Source: Chitinophaga sp. sic0106 (GTDB lineage: Bacteria > Bacteroidota > Bacteroidia > Chitinophagales > Chitinophagaceae). From it: 64,000 bases of DNA. Every line of letters begins with the position of its first letter. Within the stretch, counting starts at the first letter, position 1. The stretch covers positions 186,001 through 250,000 of the forward strand of contig NZ_JAHUWJ010000007.1 in the NCBI RefSeq assembly GCF_019219075.1. Direction: 5' to 3'. The notes beneath the pieces are model-generated. The model did no database searches and was not told the DNA's origin. It saw only the letters and a program-made list of their open reading frames with translations. Of this stretch, positions 47,470 through 55,032 are shown one piece after another. A program made the position numbers and the translations under genes.

Positions 47470-48309
47470 TTACGCAATTAAACTAGATACACTGTCGAAA
47501 ATTTCTCTTGCTCTATCGGCCTTTTCTGAACGAACTGCCGGATTCACTCGAAGTAATTCAGGATCTATTAGAAGATTATGCATTTCTAAAACGATTTTCT
47601 CAACCTCTGGATCATTGGTGAAGTTAAGACGGGGAAGCACTTTCACCAGGTCCCTTATATTTTCAACCAGACTATTTTTGAAGATAGCATTTGGATCCGA
47701 CAGGCGTTCAGCCATATGTCCAACCTGGTCTTTGATACGGTACCAGATATCCCTAGTCGCCGTTGAAATGCGGGAATTAATCTCTTCCTCCATTATTTTC
47801 TTTAATTCTTTGACCTCCTCGTCATCAATTTGTAAACGAAAATCCTCTGTATTTGACATCGGCATAAACCCAACCCGAAGTTGAAAACGCTGCTCCATCG
47901 AATCAATAGCCGGATAGTCGGTTACACTAAACATTGCTCCTAGCCTTTGTTTTGAGTCCTGTATCAAGGTTGGATACTCCCGCGAAAACTGGACAGCCGC
48001 AGCTTGAAAGTCATTCTTATATTTAGAAATTTCTGATAGAAATTCGAAATAATTCGTCGCTGGTAAAAGCCGGTCACCGTTGTCTCCCCAAGGAAGAGTA
48101 TTATCCATGACAAATATCCGGCAAGCACTCGCGATTTTCTGAATCGGTTTAAGCTTTTCCTCGTCAATAAGTAGTTTATTAAAACGGCCAATGTTACGGG
48201 TATGATTTTGCTTTTCTAACTGCCTGATAACATTCTTATCAAGTTTACGGGCAGACCATTGGCTAATATGCAAGTTTACGAGGAGAGCTTTTTCGCTAAG
48301 ATTTTTCAT
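47470..48309 (-). CDS. DUF3150-like protein, third gene of the MoxR-VWA cassette
   Basis: 279 residues, largely helical. It starts 'MKNLSEKALLVNLHISQWSA' and holds 'EYPTLIQDSKQRLGAMFSVT', 'IDSMEQRFQLRVGFMPM' and 'WYRIKDQVGHMAERL', the pattern of DUF3150 proteins, which occur beside MoxR and VWA genes in phages and mobile elements. No catalytic motif is evident; a substrate or adaptor role for the ATPase is likely. It begins 22 bp after the VWA stop. Confidence 0.7.
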   Translation of the reverse strand: MKNLSEKALLVNLHISQWSARKLDKNVIRQLEKQNHTRNIGRFNKLLIDEEKLKPIQKIASACRIFVMDNTLPWGDNGDRLLPATNYFEFLSEISKYKNDFQAAAVQFSREYPTLIQDSKQRLGAMFSVTDYPAIDSMEQRFQLRVGFMPMSNTEDFRLQIDDEEVKELKKIMEEEINSRISTATRDIWYRIKDQVGHMAERLSDPNAIFKNSLVENIRDLVKVLPRLNFTNDPEVEKIVLEMHNLLIDPELLRVNPAVRSEKADRAREIFDSVSSLIA

Positions 48310-48331
48310 TGGAAAAAGATTTAGTTAAGAA

Positions 48332-49432
48332 TTATTTATTGTTTGGAAATAGTAATTCAATGACATCCCCAAAAGGTGGTTTAAATGGAAAATCAAATGG
48401 AGGTGGAAAATGTGCCCATAAGACTGGGCATAACGGCTCTTCAGGGAAAGAACTACACAATCCATCCGTCAGGTAAACAATGGCCTTGCATTCGATTTCA
48501 TTTTCTGAGAGATATTTAAAGCCTGGTTTGAAATTGGTCCCTCCTCCGCCTTTAGGGTGAAGAACAATTTGATCTTGTGAAGTAAATCTCTCGACCCCTT
48601 GAACCTTTGCATCTACATAAATCACAATAGTTTCTGACTCTGCCAGTTTTGTTATCTCCATAATTTCGGATGTAAAGAGCGCCAGTGTAACATCATCAAT
48701 ACTGCCGGAGGTATCTACTATAATTGCGATTGTGCCAATTTGCGAAGGCCGGATGGAGGGTAAATACCCCCCACTTGACAAGGATCTACGTGAGGGTTTA
48801 GTCCATGTATAATCATTTAGAATTACCTCACATATGAATTTTGATAAAATATCCTTCCATTGAATTTTAGCCTTCTTACGCTGGTCAACAATTCGTTCCA
48901 TGAAAGCCGGTGCCTTGCCTTGCTTTCGAGCTACCATCAAGGCCTCGGTCAATCTTATATCAATCTTCATCTCTTCTTCCTGTTTACTACAATTATCCGG
49001 TAAATCGAGAATTACTCCACAGGAAGCAGCGGCTGAGGATTTGGGAGGCAACAGATCGTAGATTTGTTCTGCGCTTTTACCAACATACTCCGCTTTGTAA
49101 AGGTGATTGACTGGTAGTTTAATATTTGCTGTTAACAAAAGTGGATTGATAGCATAGTCACATGCATCATTCCATCTCTCTGGATTTCTATTACCACGTC
49201 TTACATGGTGCAATAAGGTGATATGCATTACTTCATGCACCAATACACCAACAGCCTCTGCTAAAGTCAATGATTCCATAAAAGCAGGGTTATAAATAAT
49301 CCGGGTACCGTCTGTCGCTGCAGTTTCAATAGACTCATCTATCTCAAAAGGCAGTCTTAGCGCCAGGGTAGCGAAAAACGGATGTTCCAATATCAGTTGG
49401 ACCTTTGCCTTCAGTATACTTGTCTGTTTCAT
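48332..49432 (-). CDS. DUF2201-type metallopeptidase fused to a VWA domain
   Basis: 366 residues. The N-terminal half has a zincin motif 'VGVLVHEVMHITLLHHVRRG' (His 66, Glu 67, His 70) with 'RWNDACDYAINPLL' after it. The C-terminal half is a von Willebrand A domain with an intact MIDAS: 'AIIVDTSGSIDD' (Asp 240, Ser 242, Ser 244), 'PKGGGGTNFKPGF' (Thr 299) and 'IVYLTDGLC' (Asp 323). In MoxR-VWA systems the VWA protein binds the ATPase and its target. Here proteolysis may be coupled to it. It starts 12 bp after the MoxR stop. Confidence 0.88.
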   Translation of the reverse strand: MKQTSILKAKVQLILEHPFFATLALRLPFEIDESIETAATDGTRIIYNPAFMESLTLAEAVGVLVHEVMHITLLHHVRRGNRNPERWNDACDYAINPLLLTANIKLPVNHLYKAEYVGKSAEQIYDLLPPKSSAAASCGVILDLPDNCSKQEEEMKIDIRLTEALMVARKQGKAPAFMERIVDQRKKAKIQWKDILSKFICEVILNDYTWTKPSRRSLSSGGYLPSIRPSQIGTIAIIVDTSGSIDDVTLALFTSEIMEITKLAESETIVIYVDAKVQGVERFTSQDQIVLHPKGGGGTNFKPGFKYLSENEIECKAIVYLTDGLCSSFPEEPLCPVLWAHFPPPFDFPFKPPFGDVIELLFPNNK

Positions 49433-49444
49433 AGCTATATTTTT

Positions 49445-50443
49445 TTAGAGTAAAGAAGATGCGTGCTTTGATGCCCATTCAATAAATTCACGATTCGAGG
49501 CTATAGCGGGGTTCCGGAGGCAGGCATCCTTCAAACAGCAAACACTATTTTCAATAGGAAGACGGTCGAGATATTTAAGTACGGTAGAGATATTTGACTT
49601 ATTTATGATGGAAGCAATAACCCCACAAATAGCGTAAGCTGATGCTACCTCCTGTGGTACTAATGCTTTGAGCGGATCCTCCAGAATATCATTAAGTGAC
49701 GGTAGATCTCTACAAAACATTAAAAACGAGGTATATTCAATCGCAAACGTTAGACCTGCCGCACCTTTGATAGCTTCAATCTCTAAACCTTGCGGGATAC
49801 CTGCCAATTGTTGCTTACCAACAGCTGCGATAGTTCTTGGGCTTGGAATATTCTCTATGTCTGCGACAGGACTAAAGTCACTTAGGAAGTTTGGCCTGAA
49901 TCTCATAAATGCTATCAGTTCATTAGGCATGGAGTTAGAAGCCGCCCATGATGCCCAATCATCAATATCGACATCCAATCCAACGATACTAGTAAAACGA
50001 GATTTTACAGGCTCTAAAATACCTGTAACAGCAGCTCGGTCCTGTCTGCGATTAGTGGCAGCAATGAATGTTACATGGTCACTAATTTTTTGCCCATTGA
50101 TTTCTCTGGCTAAAAGCAATTGCATACATGCAGCTTGCACGAGTGGAGAAGCCTGGCCAAGGTCATCGAGAAAGAATACCGTTTTCTTCTTTGCTGTAAC
50201 TAGTCGTTTAAGTTCTCCAAAGGTTAGGAAGTCAGCCGTACCATCCCCCGAAGCAAAGGGCAGGCCTTTATAATCTGTTGGATCACTGACGACCGGATGA
50301 GAAATAATCAGGTCCGCCTGGGCTTTATTAGCAGCATCCTTTACAATGTCGGTCTTGCCGATACCTGGTCGGCCGACAATCATCACCGGAAACTTGTTGC
50401 TAATTGCAAATTGGAGATAAACTGAAAGTTGTGAAGGTTTCAT
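49445..50443 (-). CDS. MoxR-type AAA+ ATPase
   Basis: 332 residues from the ATG at 50443 ('MKPSQLSVYLQFAISNKFPV'). The longer frame to 50653 passes through a palindromic element and adds 70 residues that do not fit an ATPase. Walker A is 'GRPGIGKTD' (24-32), Walker B 'TVFFLDDLGQ' (Asp 93, 94), and sensor 1 'FIAATNRRQD' (Asn 131), with 'LEPVKSRF' as arginine-finger region. The small helical lid follows. It should remodel or activate partners together with the VWA protein. First gene of a three-gene operon. Confidence 0.9.
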   Translation of the reverse strand: MKPSQLSVYLQFAISNKFPVMIVGRPGIGKTDIVKDAANKAQADLIISHPVVSDPTDYKGLPFASGDGTADFLTFGELKRLVTAKKKTVFFLDDLGQASPLVQAACMQLLLAREINGQKISDHVTFIAATNRRQDRAAVTGILEPVKSRFTSIVGLDVDIDDWASWAASNSMPNELIAFMRFRPNFLSDFSPVADIENIPSPRTIAAVGKQQLAGIPQGLEIEAIKGAAGLTFAIEYTSFLMFCRDLPSLNDILEDPLKALVPQEVASAYAICGVIASIINKSNISTVLKYLDRLPIENSVCCLKDACLRNPAIASNREFIEWASKHASSLL

Positions 50444-50499
50444 AACAGAAGTTTTTGAGTTTAAGAATTCTGTTGTTTTCACCGTCATCATTGGATGTG

Positions 50500-50620
50500 T
50501 TACAGGTGAAAACCCGGCAAAATTATTAGCGCCCCAGACCGATATGACCAGCGCCCGCACGTTCTGCGGGAATGGGCAATTCGGGCGGGGCGCTACCTTT
50601 GCCGGGGTTTTCACCTGTAA
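50500..50620 (-). ncRNA. GC-rich palindromic element or structured leader upstream of MoxR
   Basis: The outer arms (50500-50521 and 50598-50620) are complementary over 22 bases apart from one extra G. A second stem pairs 50527-50535 with 50587-50595 over 9 bp. A third, CCCGCA/TGCGGG (50544-50549 with 50555-50560), caps the middle. It is strikingly GC-rich for its surroundings and would fold into one long rod in RNA or extrude as a cruciform in DNA. The strand and the class (RNA element, small mobile repeat or binding site) cannot be decided. Confidence 0.5.
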
Positions 50621-50671
50621 TGCAGCCAATAATCTTTCTCCTTTTTTTACCAACTATTCACAACAAACATT

Positions 50672-50691
50672 TACTTACTAATAAGTAAGTA
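50672..50691. promoter_or_regulatory. Inverted repeat upstream of the PIN gene
   Basis: TACTTACT (50672-50679) and AGTAAGTA (50684-50691) are perfect inverted arms around AATA, about 100 bp before the PIN start. A possible operator. Confidence 0.4.
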
Positions 50692-50788
50692 TTTACTGAT
50701 CTAATTATTTTGTACTGATTATTACTGATAAAACGTTATTTTTATTGACTTTTCCCTTGTCACGTTATTTATCAATAATCCCAAACAG

Positions 50789-51970
50789 ATGTATAAGGAA
50801 TTTATCGGCTATTATGAACCAACCAAAGAAGAATTGGAGCAATCCTGGAATGAGGCAGTACTCGTGTTAGATGCTAATACACTGTTAAACTTGTACAGAT
50901 ATAGCGAGTCAACCAAAAAGGTTTTCCTTTCGGTCTTGGAAAGCCAGAGGAATAGGCTTTATATTCCTTATCAGGTTGCTTACGAATTCCATAAGAACCG
51001 GCGCTCTGTGATCGAAACTACTCGAAGAGCATATGAGGAGTTAAATTCAGACATCAATACCTATTTTAACAAACACCTAATAGCGCAAATAAACAGGTTT
51101 GAAAGGCATCCTACGATTAATATAAGTAGAATTAAGAAGTACTACGAAGAATTCATGGATAAAGTCAAAGCGGACCTTTCAGAACAGGAAAAAAAGCACC
51201 CTGACTTTAGTGGGAATGATGAATTACTTATGAAAATCACGGAACTTTTTAGTGAGCGGATAGGTGATGCTCCTTCCGAGGAACAACTGCTTCAGTTATA
51301 TAAAAGAGGTGAAGAAAGGTATAAAAAATTGATACCTCCTGGCTATAAGGATGCTGAAACAAAGAAGAAGGATGGAGAAAGAGCAATGTATGGTGATTGG
51401 CTCATATGGTCAGATCTAATTGCGCAGTCGAAGAAAACCAAAAACATGTTCATTCTTATCACAGATGACCTTAAAGAAGACTGGTGGCGAAAAGAAAGCG
51501 GCAAGACCGTTAGTTGCAGACCAGAATTGATAAAAGAATTTTATGATGAAACTAAGACTCGCCTTCTACTGTATTCCGCAGATCAGTTTTTGCGATTGGC
51601 TAAAGACAGGAATCTTATCCAAGAAATTAGCGAAGATACAATTGCAGAAATGGAAACCTTAAGGGAAACCGATGTCGTTGACCTAATCAATGCCCAAGTT
51701 GTCACCGATAATGAAGGTGGTTCAAAAAAGGACAATAGAAATACAGTTTTAAACAAAATAAAACTAATTAAAATTTTACTTAATATTGAATACAAAAATA
51801 AGGGGCCTTTCACCGATGAAGAAATGGCAATGCTAATAGAACAAGCCGAGACTGGAAACTTAAGTGAAGCTAATTTATCGGCTCTATATCACATAATGGT
51901 ACGCACCTATAAAAATTTTAGTAATAAGGAAATCAACAATATGAAAAAGGACTTTCTGCCAACAACATAA
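50789..51970 (+). CDS. PIN-like (PIN_8/DUF4935-type) nuclease protein
   Basis: 393 residues. The PIN fold shows 'EAVLVLDANTLLNLYRYSES' (Asp 28), 'IPYQVAYEFHKNRRSV' (Glu 66), then 'MYGDWLIWSDLIAQSKKTKN' and 'FILITDDLKEDWWRKESG', the acidic metal-binding set. A helical insert sits between, and a charged C-terminal extension follows from about residue 290. PIN-like enzymes usually cut RNA, and this subgroup is often found in defence or toxin settings. It faces away from the MoxR cassette across a shared control region, so the two may form one conflict system. That link is inference. Confidence 0.85.
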   Translation: MYKEFIGYYEPTKEELEQSWNEAVLVLDANTLLNLYRYSESTKKVFLSVLESQRNRLYIPYQVAYEFHKNRRSVIETTRRAYEELNSDINTYFNKHLIAQINRFERHPTINISRIKKYYEEFMDKVKADLSEQEKKHPDFSGNDELLMKITELFSERIGDAPSEEQLLQLYKRGEERYKKLIPPGYKDAETKKKDGERAMYGDWLIWSDLIAQSKKTKNMFILITDDLKEDWWRKESGKTVSCRPELIKEFYDETKTRLLLYSADQFLRLAKDRNLIQEISEDTIAEMETLRETDVVDLINAQVVTDNEGGSKKDNRNTVLNKIKLIKILLNIEYKNKGPFTDEEMAMLIEQAETGNLSEANLSALYHIMVRTYKNFSNKEINNMKKDFLPTT

Positions 51971-52296
51971 TCTGAAATTGAGGCATAACAATCAAATTAA
52001 CGGGTCCTAAATAAGAGGTAAAGGCTCTCAAAAAAATTATAATTTCAATATTTGTATAATATTTTACTGCCACTTAATATTGTGAATTGTCTGCTTCACT
52101 AATTCAGAAATAGAAACGAATGAAAAAACAACACTGCTCTTAAATTTGAAACTGGTTCCAGTACCCACCAATAGCAATTCAGCTCCATATAAAAACAGCT
52201 GTCCAGTTGTCCTTGGCAATTCATATTGGTCTTGAAAGCTAAAAGGAATTAGCTATTCCTTGGACGATGAAAACAGATGATCGCCCAAGGAACAAA
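51971..52296. other. 326-bp gap between PIN gene and integrase
   Basis: AT-rich and without a gene. At its right end a stem, TTCCTTGG (52256-52263) with CCAAGGAA (52285-52292) and a small CGAT/ATCG inner pairing, lies 5 bp past the integrase stop and may end its transcript; no T tract is seen. Confidence 0.5.
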
Positions 52297-53607
52297 CTAT
52301 GCAGCTTTTATAATCTCTGAGTAAAGTTTGACGGTTAACTCCCCATTCTCACTGAATAGTTGCCGTGCCAACCTTCCCATATTTAATGCGATATTAGCAT
52401 TGCTCACCTGTGCATAAATCTGAGTTGTCCTAATATTCTTATGACCTAACATTTTAGAAATTGTTTCAATTGGAATACCATTTTCCAAACAGACAGTAAC
52501 CGCAAAAGTATGGCGAGCCACGTGGGTCGACAATTCAAATGAAATATCACATATATCTCCAACCTCTTTGAGATAGCCATTGTAATTGGAATAGCTTTTA
52601 ACTGGCAACAGCTTATTATTTTCGACGCAATAAGAATCATTCTTATATCTATCCAGTATTTCTGCGGCTATAGGTAATAATGGCAAACACTCTTCGCTAC
52701 CTGTTTTTCGGCGGTCAATACGAATCCACCTTTTCCCGTCAATACCAGTGAAAACCATTTCCTTGGAGAGTCCTTGTATTTCATTGAATGCATAGCCAGT
52801 AAAACATGCAAACAGGAATACATCTCGTACATGCTCTAACCTGCCAATAAGCTTTTTTTTGTACATCGTGATCAACTGAAATAGATTTAGCACACTTCTT
52901 TTGGGCTGTTTATATGTGCTCATGAACTCTGCCCAAGGATTTTTTTCTATCCAACCTTTCAATACTGCTATGGATAATAACTCTTTAGTATTCTTTAGGT
53001 ACTTCATAGCTGTATTCTTACAAATTTTCTGGTGCACAAGAAAAAAGTGGAGCATTTCGTGCGGATGGGATGGGCCTACCTGATCTAGCGGTATATCATT
53101 CTTATTCACGGTGTAATCAAGAAAGGACCTGATTTTCTTTTTGGTTACCTTCCAGCGCTTTAAAGTGTTGGCTGATCTTTCGCCAGCTTTGACCAGCGCC
53201 ACGAGTTTACTGTATTTATAGTTTAATGTTTGGCAGAGGGTTCTTGAGGCCGAAGTTTCAGTTCTACCGGCATCAGGCAATACTAGTCCTAAATATTTGT
53301 TCTTGAGTAGGTCTGCCGTTACCTGTTGCTGTCCTCTGGTTAACATTTTATACAATGACACCAGATCATTCAGTGTGTTCTCCACTTTCTGATAAACCTC
53401 CATCCCCTTTTTCTTATCCGCCACTAAGACAAGGTTGACATTTTCGTTTGACTGGTCCCATTGGTCTGGATCGATTTTGATACTCAGGGATATCTCCCTA
53501 CGTATCCCTTGGACAGTTATTCTCGCAATAATCGGCGCATCGCCATTGGCATCAATTTTTGATTTTTCTGGAAGGAAAAGAATGGATAGTTGCTTGTTAA
53601 TTCTCAT
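52297..53607 (-). CDS. Tyrosine recombinase/integrase (Bacteroidota type, lacking Arg I)
   Basis: 436 residues with arm-binding, SAM-like core-binding and catalytic domains. The catalytic set includes 'DRRKTGSEECLPLLP' (Lys), 'STHVARHTFAVTVCLENGIP' (H-x-x-R), 'SKMLGHKNIRTTQIYAQVS' (His and Tyr nucleophile). The first conserved Arg is replaced: 'CFTGYAFNEIQGLS' has Ala where many have Arg, as in IntDOT-like enzymes that work without it. It is encoded next to the 3' end of tRNA-Lys with repeats between, the classic layout for an element integrated at a tRNA gene. Confidence 0.92.
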   Translation of the reverse strand: MRINKQLSILFLPEKSKIDANGDAPIIARITVQGIRREISLSIKIDPDQWDQSNENVNLVLVADKKKGMEVYQKVENTLNDLVSLYKMLTRGQQQVTADLLKNKYLGLVLPDAGRTETSASRTLCQTLNYKYSKLVALVKAGERSANTLKRWKVTKKKIRSFLDYTVNKNDIPLDQVGPSHPHEMLHFFLVHQKICKNTAMKYLKNTKELLSIAVLKGWIEKNPWAEFMSTYKQPKRSVLNLFQLITMYKKKLIGRLEHVRDVFLFACFTGYAFNEIQGLSKEMVFTGIDGKRWIRIDRRKTGSEECLPLLPIAAEILDRYKNDSYCVENNKLLPVKSYSNYNGYLKEVGDICDISFELSTHVARHTFAVTVCLENGIPIETISKMLGHKNIRTTQIYAQVSNANIALNMGRLARQLFSENGELTVKLYSEIIKAA

Positions 53608-53649
53608 TTCTCAAAGGTTTTATGGTTTGAAATTTGCCTAAAACCGCTT

Positions 53650-53713
53650 TCACACAAAAGCATTCGGGTACCAATATAAATCACACAAGATGGTACCCGA
53701 ACAGGTACCCGAA
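53650..53713. repeat. Arm-like repeats between integrase and tRNA-Lys
   Basis: Three 10-bp boxes: TTCGGGTACC (53663-53672) and two inverted copies GGTACCCGAA (53692-53701, 53704-53713), the last two 12 bp apart. TCACACAA also occurs twice (53650-53657, 53681-53688). These are good candidates for integrase or excisionase binding sites at an attachment end. Confidence 0.6.
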
Positions 53714-53785
53714 TAACTTGCGTGACTTTATACTAATTTGATTGAGAAATATTAGCAGACCTGCTATAGCCGGAGATTTTAAATG

Positions 53786-53810
53786 AAAAAGGGCGACTTT
53801 GAGTCGCCCT
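53786..53810 (-). terminator. Terminator of the tRNA-Lys transcript
   Basis: AGGGCGACT (53790-53798) pairs with AGTCGCCCT (53802-53810); the minus strand runs into a T tract after the stem. It begins 4 bp from the tRNA 3' end. Confidence 0.85.
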
Positions 53811-53813
53811 GTG

Positions 53814-53886
53814 TGATCCCGCTGGGACTCGAACCCAGGGCCCATACATTAAAAGTGTATTGCTCTACCAACTGAGCTACGGAATC
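53814..53886 (-). tRNA. tRNA-Lys (anticodon TTT)
   Basis: A 73-nt cloverleaf on the minus strand. The acceptor stem GATTCCG/CGGGATC has one G-T pair, the D arm is 'GCTCAGTTGGTAGAGC', the anticodon loop CTTTTAA gives TTT, and the T arm is 'CTGGGTTCGAGTCCCAG'. CCA is not encoded. Its 3' end borders the integrase-bearing segment, so it is the likely integration target. Confidence 0.95.
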
Positions 53887-53900
53887 ATCCTTTCGGACCG

Positions 53901-53929
53901 CAAAGTTATGCAAACTATCTGATAATCAA
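53901..53929 (-). promoter_or_regulatory. Promoter of tRNA-Lys
   Basis: On the minus strand TTG (53927-53929), 18 bp, then TAACTTTG (53901-53908), a full Bacteroidota -33/-7 pair ending 14 bp before the tRNA. Confidence 0.75.
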
Positions 53930-53945
53930 GCCCCCAAGATAAAAA

Positions 53946-54272
53946 TTAATGAAAAATAGCAATACACCCCGCGCCTATGGCCAATCCTAGCAGAATATAA
54001 TACGCCCAGCGCGACAACTCCTTCTCCGCAAATCGTATATTTATCACCGTTACCCCCAGGAATGCCGCCGTTTTCGGTACCACCTTGTAATAATTTACAT
54101 GCGGGTACATCAGGTACACCAGCACCACCCCGGTAATCAGCAAAAGAATACCTAAATACAAACTCATCTTACTACGCGGCCCCGCACCGCGGGTAGGCCA
54201 TAATATACCCAAATAGGCTAAATACAAGGCGAAAGCAATGAAATGGATTAATAATACAATACTGAAAAGCAT
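53946..54272 (-). CDS. Small four-helix membrane protein, unrecognised
   Basis: 108 residues that are almost all membrane: 'LLIHFIAFALYLAYLGILW', 'LYLGILLLITGVVLVYLMY', 'TAAFLGVTVINIRFAEKEL' and 'YYILLGLAIGAGCIAIF'. Four segments with short loops. No family or partner is recognised. It marks the return to core-like, GC-rich sequence beyond the tRNA. Confidence 0.75.
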   Translation of the reverse strand: MLFSIVLLIHFIAFALYLAYLGILWPTRGAGPRSKMSLYLGILLLITGVVLVYLMYPHVNYYKVVPKTAAFLGVTVINIRFAEKELSRWAYYILLGLAIGAGCIAIFH

Positions 54273-54291
54273 AATTGAAATATTTATAAGG

Positions 54292-54299
54292 CAAAACTA
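54292..54299 (-). promoter_or_regulatory. -7 element for the small membrane protein
   Basis: The minus strand reads TAGTTTTG, a TAnnTTTG match, 20 bp before the start at 54272; the -33 region is GC-rich and lacks a clear TTG. Confidence 0.4.
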
Positions 54300-54321
54300 G
54301 CCCCCGCCCGCCCGCCGTTCG

Positions 54322-54335
54322 TTAACCCAGGTTAA
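54322..54335. promoter_or_regulatory. Short inverted repeat upstream of the ECF sigma gene
   Basis: TTAACC and GGTTAA with two bases between, 52 bp before the sigma start. Possible regulator site; weak evidence. Confidence 0.25.
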
Positions 54336-54387
54336 TAAATACCTATTTTTTTACTAAATTACCGGTCACAATCAACCAAAGGATAGT

Positions 54388-54957
54388 ATGGGGTTAATTA
54401 GTATCGATAATGAGCGCGACATACTGAATCAAATTGCCAACAATGACGAGCAGGCCTTTGCCGCCCTTTTTAACGGTTATGTACAGCAAACAGGAAAAAT
54501 CGTATTCGCCATCACCGGCTCCAAAGAGCAAACCGAAGAAATCGTGCAGGACGTATTCCTCAAAATATGGAACGAACGCACCAGGCTGCCCGAAATCCAT
54601 AAATTCAACGCCTACCTTTTTATCTTACTAAGAAATCATACCATCAACTATATAAACAAACTGGTCACAGAAAGAAAACACCAGCAGCAATACTCCCAGT
54701 TCGTGTTGCACAACACCACAGAACAAAACACAGTACACGAACACCTGGAAAAAGCTATCGAGCGCCTCCCTTCCCAGCAAAAAACCGTATTCCTCCTACG
54801 CGCCCAGGGTTATAAAAACCCCGAAATAGCAGATAAAATGAACCTCTCCACCGACTCCGTCAAAAAATATAACCAGCTGGCCCTGAAATTCCTGCAACGT
54901 ATGATCTCCATTAAAATCCATATCGCCTTCGCCGTATTTTTATTCAAAAAGCCGTAG
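54388..54957 (+). CDS. ECF RNA polymerase sigma-70 factor
   Basis: 189 residues with region 2 ('DEQAFAALFNGYVQQTGKIV', 'EEIVQDVFLKIWNERTRL') and region 4 ('IERLPSQQKTVFLLRAQGYK', 'NPEIADKMNLSTDSVKKYN'). A FecR-type anti-sigma gene follows 75 bp later and then a SusC with an STN domain. This is the standard trans-envelope signalling set, in which substrate at SusC frees the sigma factor to transcribe the transport genes. Confidence 0.95.
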   Translation: MGLISIDNERDILNQIANNDEQAFAALFNGYVQQTGKIVFAITGSKEQTEEIVQDVFLKIWNERTRLPEIHKFNAYLFILLRNHTINYINKLVTERKHQQQYSQFVLHNTTEQNTVHEHLEKAIERLPSQQKTVFLLRAQGYKNPEIADKMNLSTDSVKKYNQLALKFLQRMISIKIHIAFAVFLFKKP

Positions 54958-55032
54958 CGGAAAAAAAATTTCCTATCCCATATCTCCTTTTTGATATCCC
55001 TCCCTGTCTTTAATAATGTACACAGACTTACA

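Larger units (their letters stand above)
50444..50788. other. 345-bp divergent intergenic region between MoxR and PIN genes
   Basis: Contains the 121-nt GC-rich palindromic element (50500-50620) and an AT-rich 8-bp inverted repeat (50672-50691). No consensus promoter was found for either gene. Confidence 0.6.

Noticed and set aside
49668..50273. 201-residue frame opposite the MoxR gene
   Set aside because: Antisense to the Walker B and sensor regions, Ser-rich, no motifs.
50444..50653. 70-residue N-terminal extension of MoxR
   Set aside because: It is the translation of the palindromic element; the ATG at 50443 starts a normal MoxR domain.
53814..53840. Second copy of the tRNA-Lys 3' end as left attachment site
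   Set aside because: I looked for this sequence and its complement elsewhere in the window by eye and found none; the closest, near 34431, shares only about eight bases.
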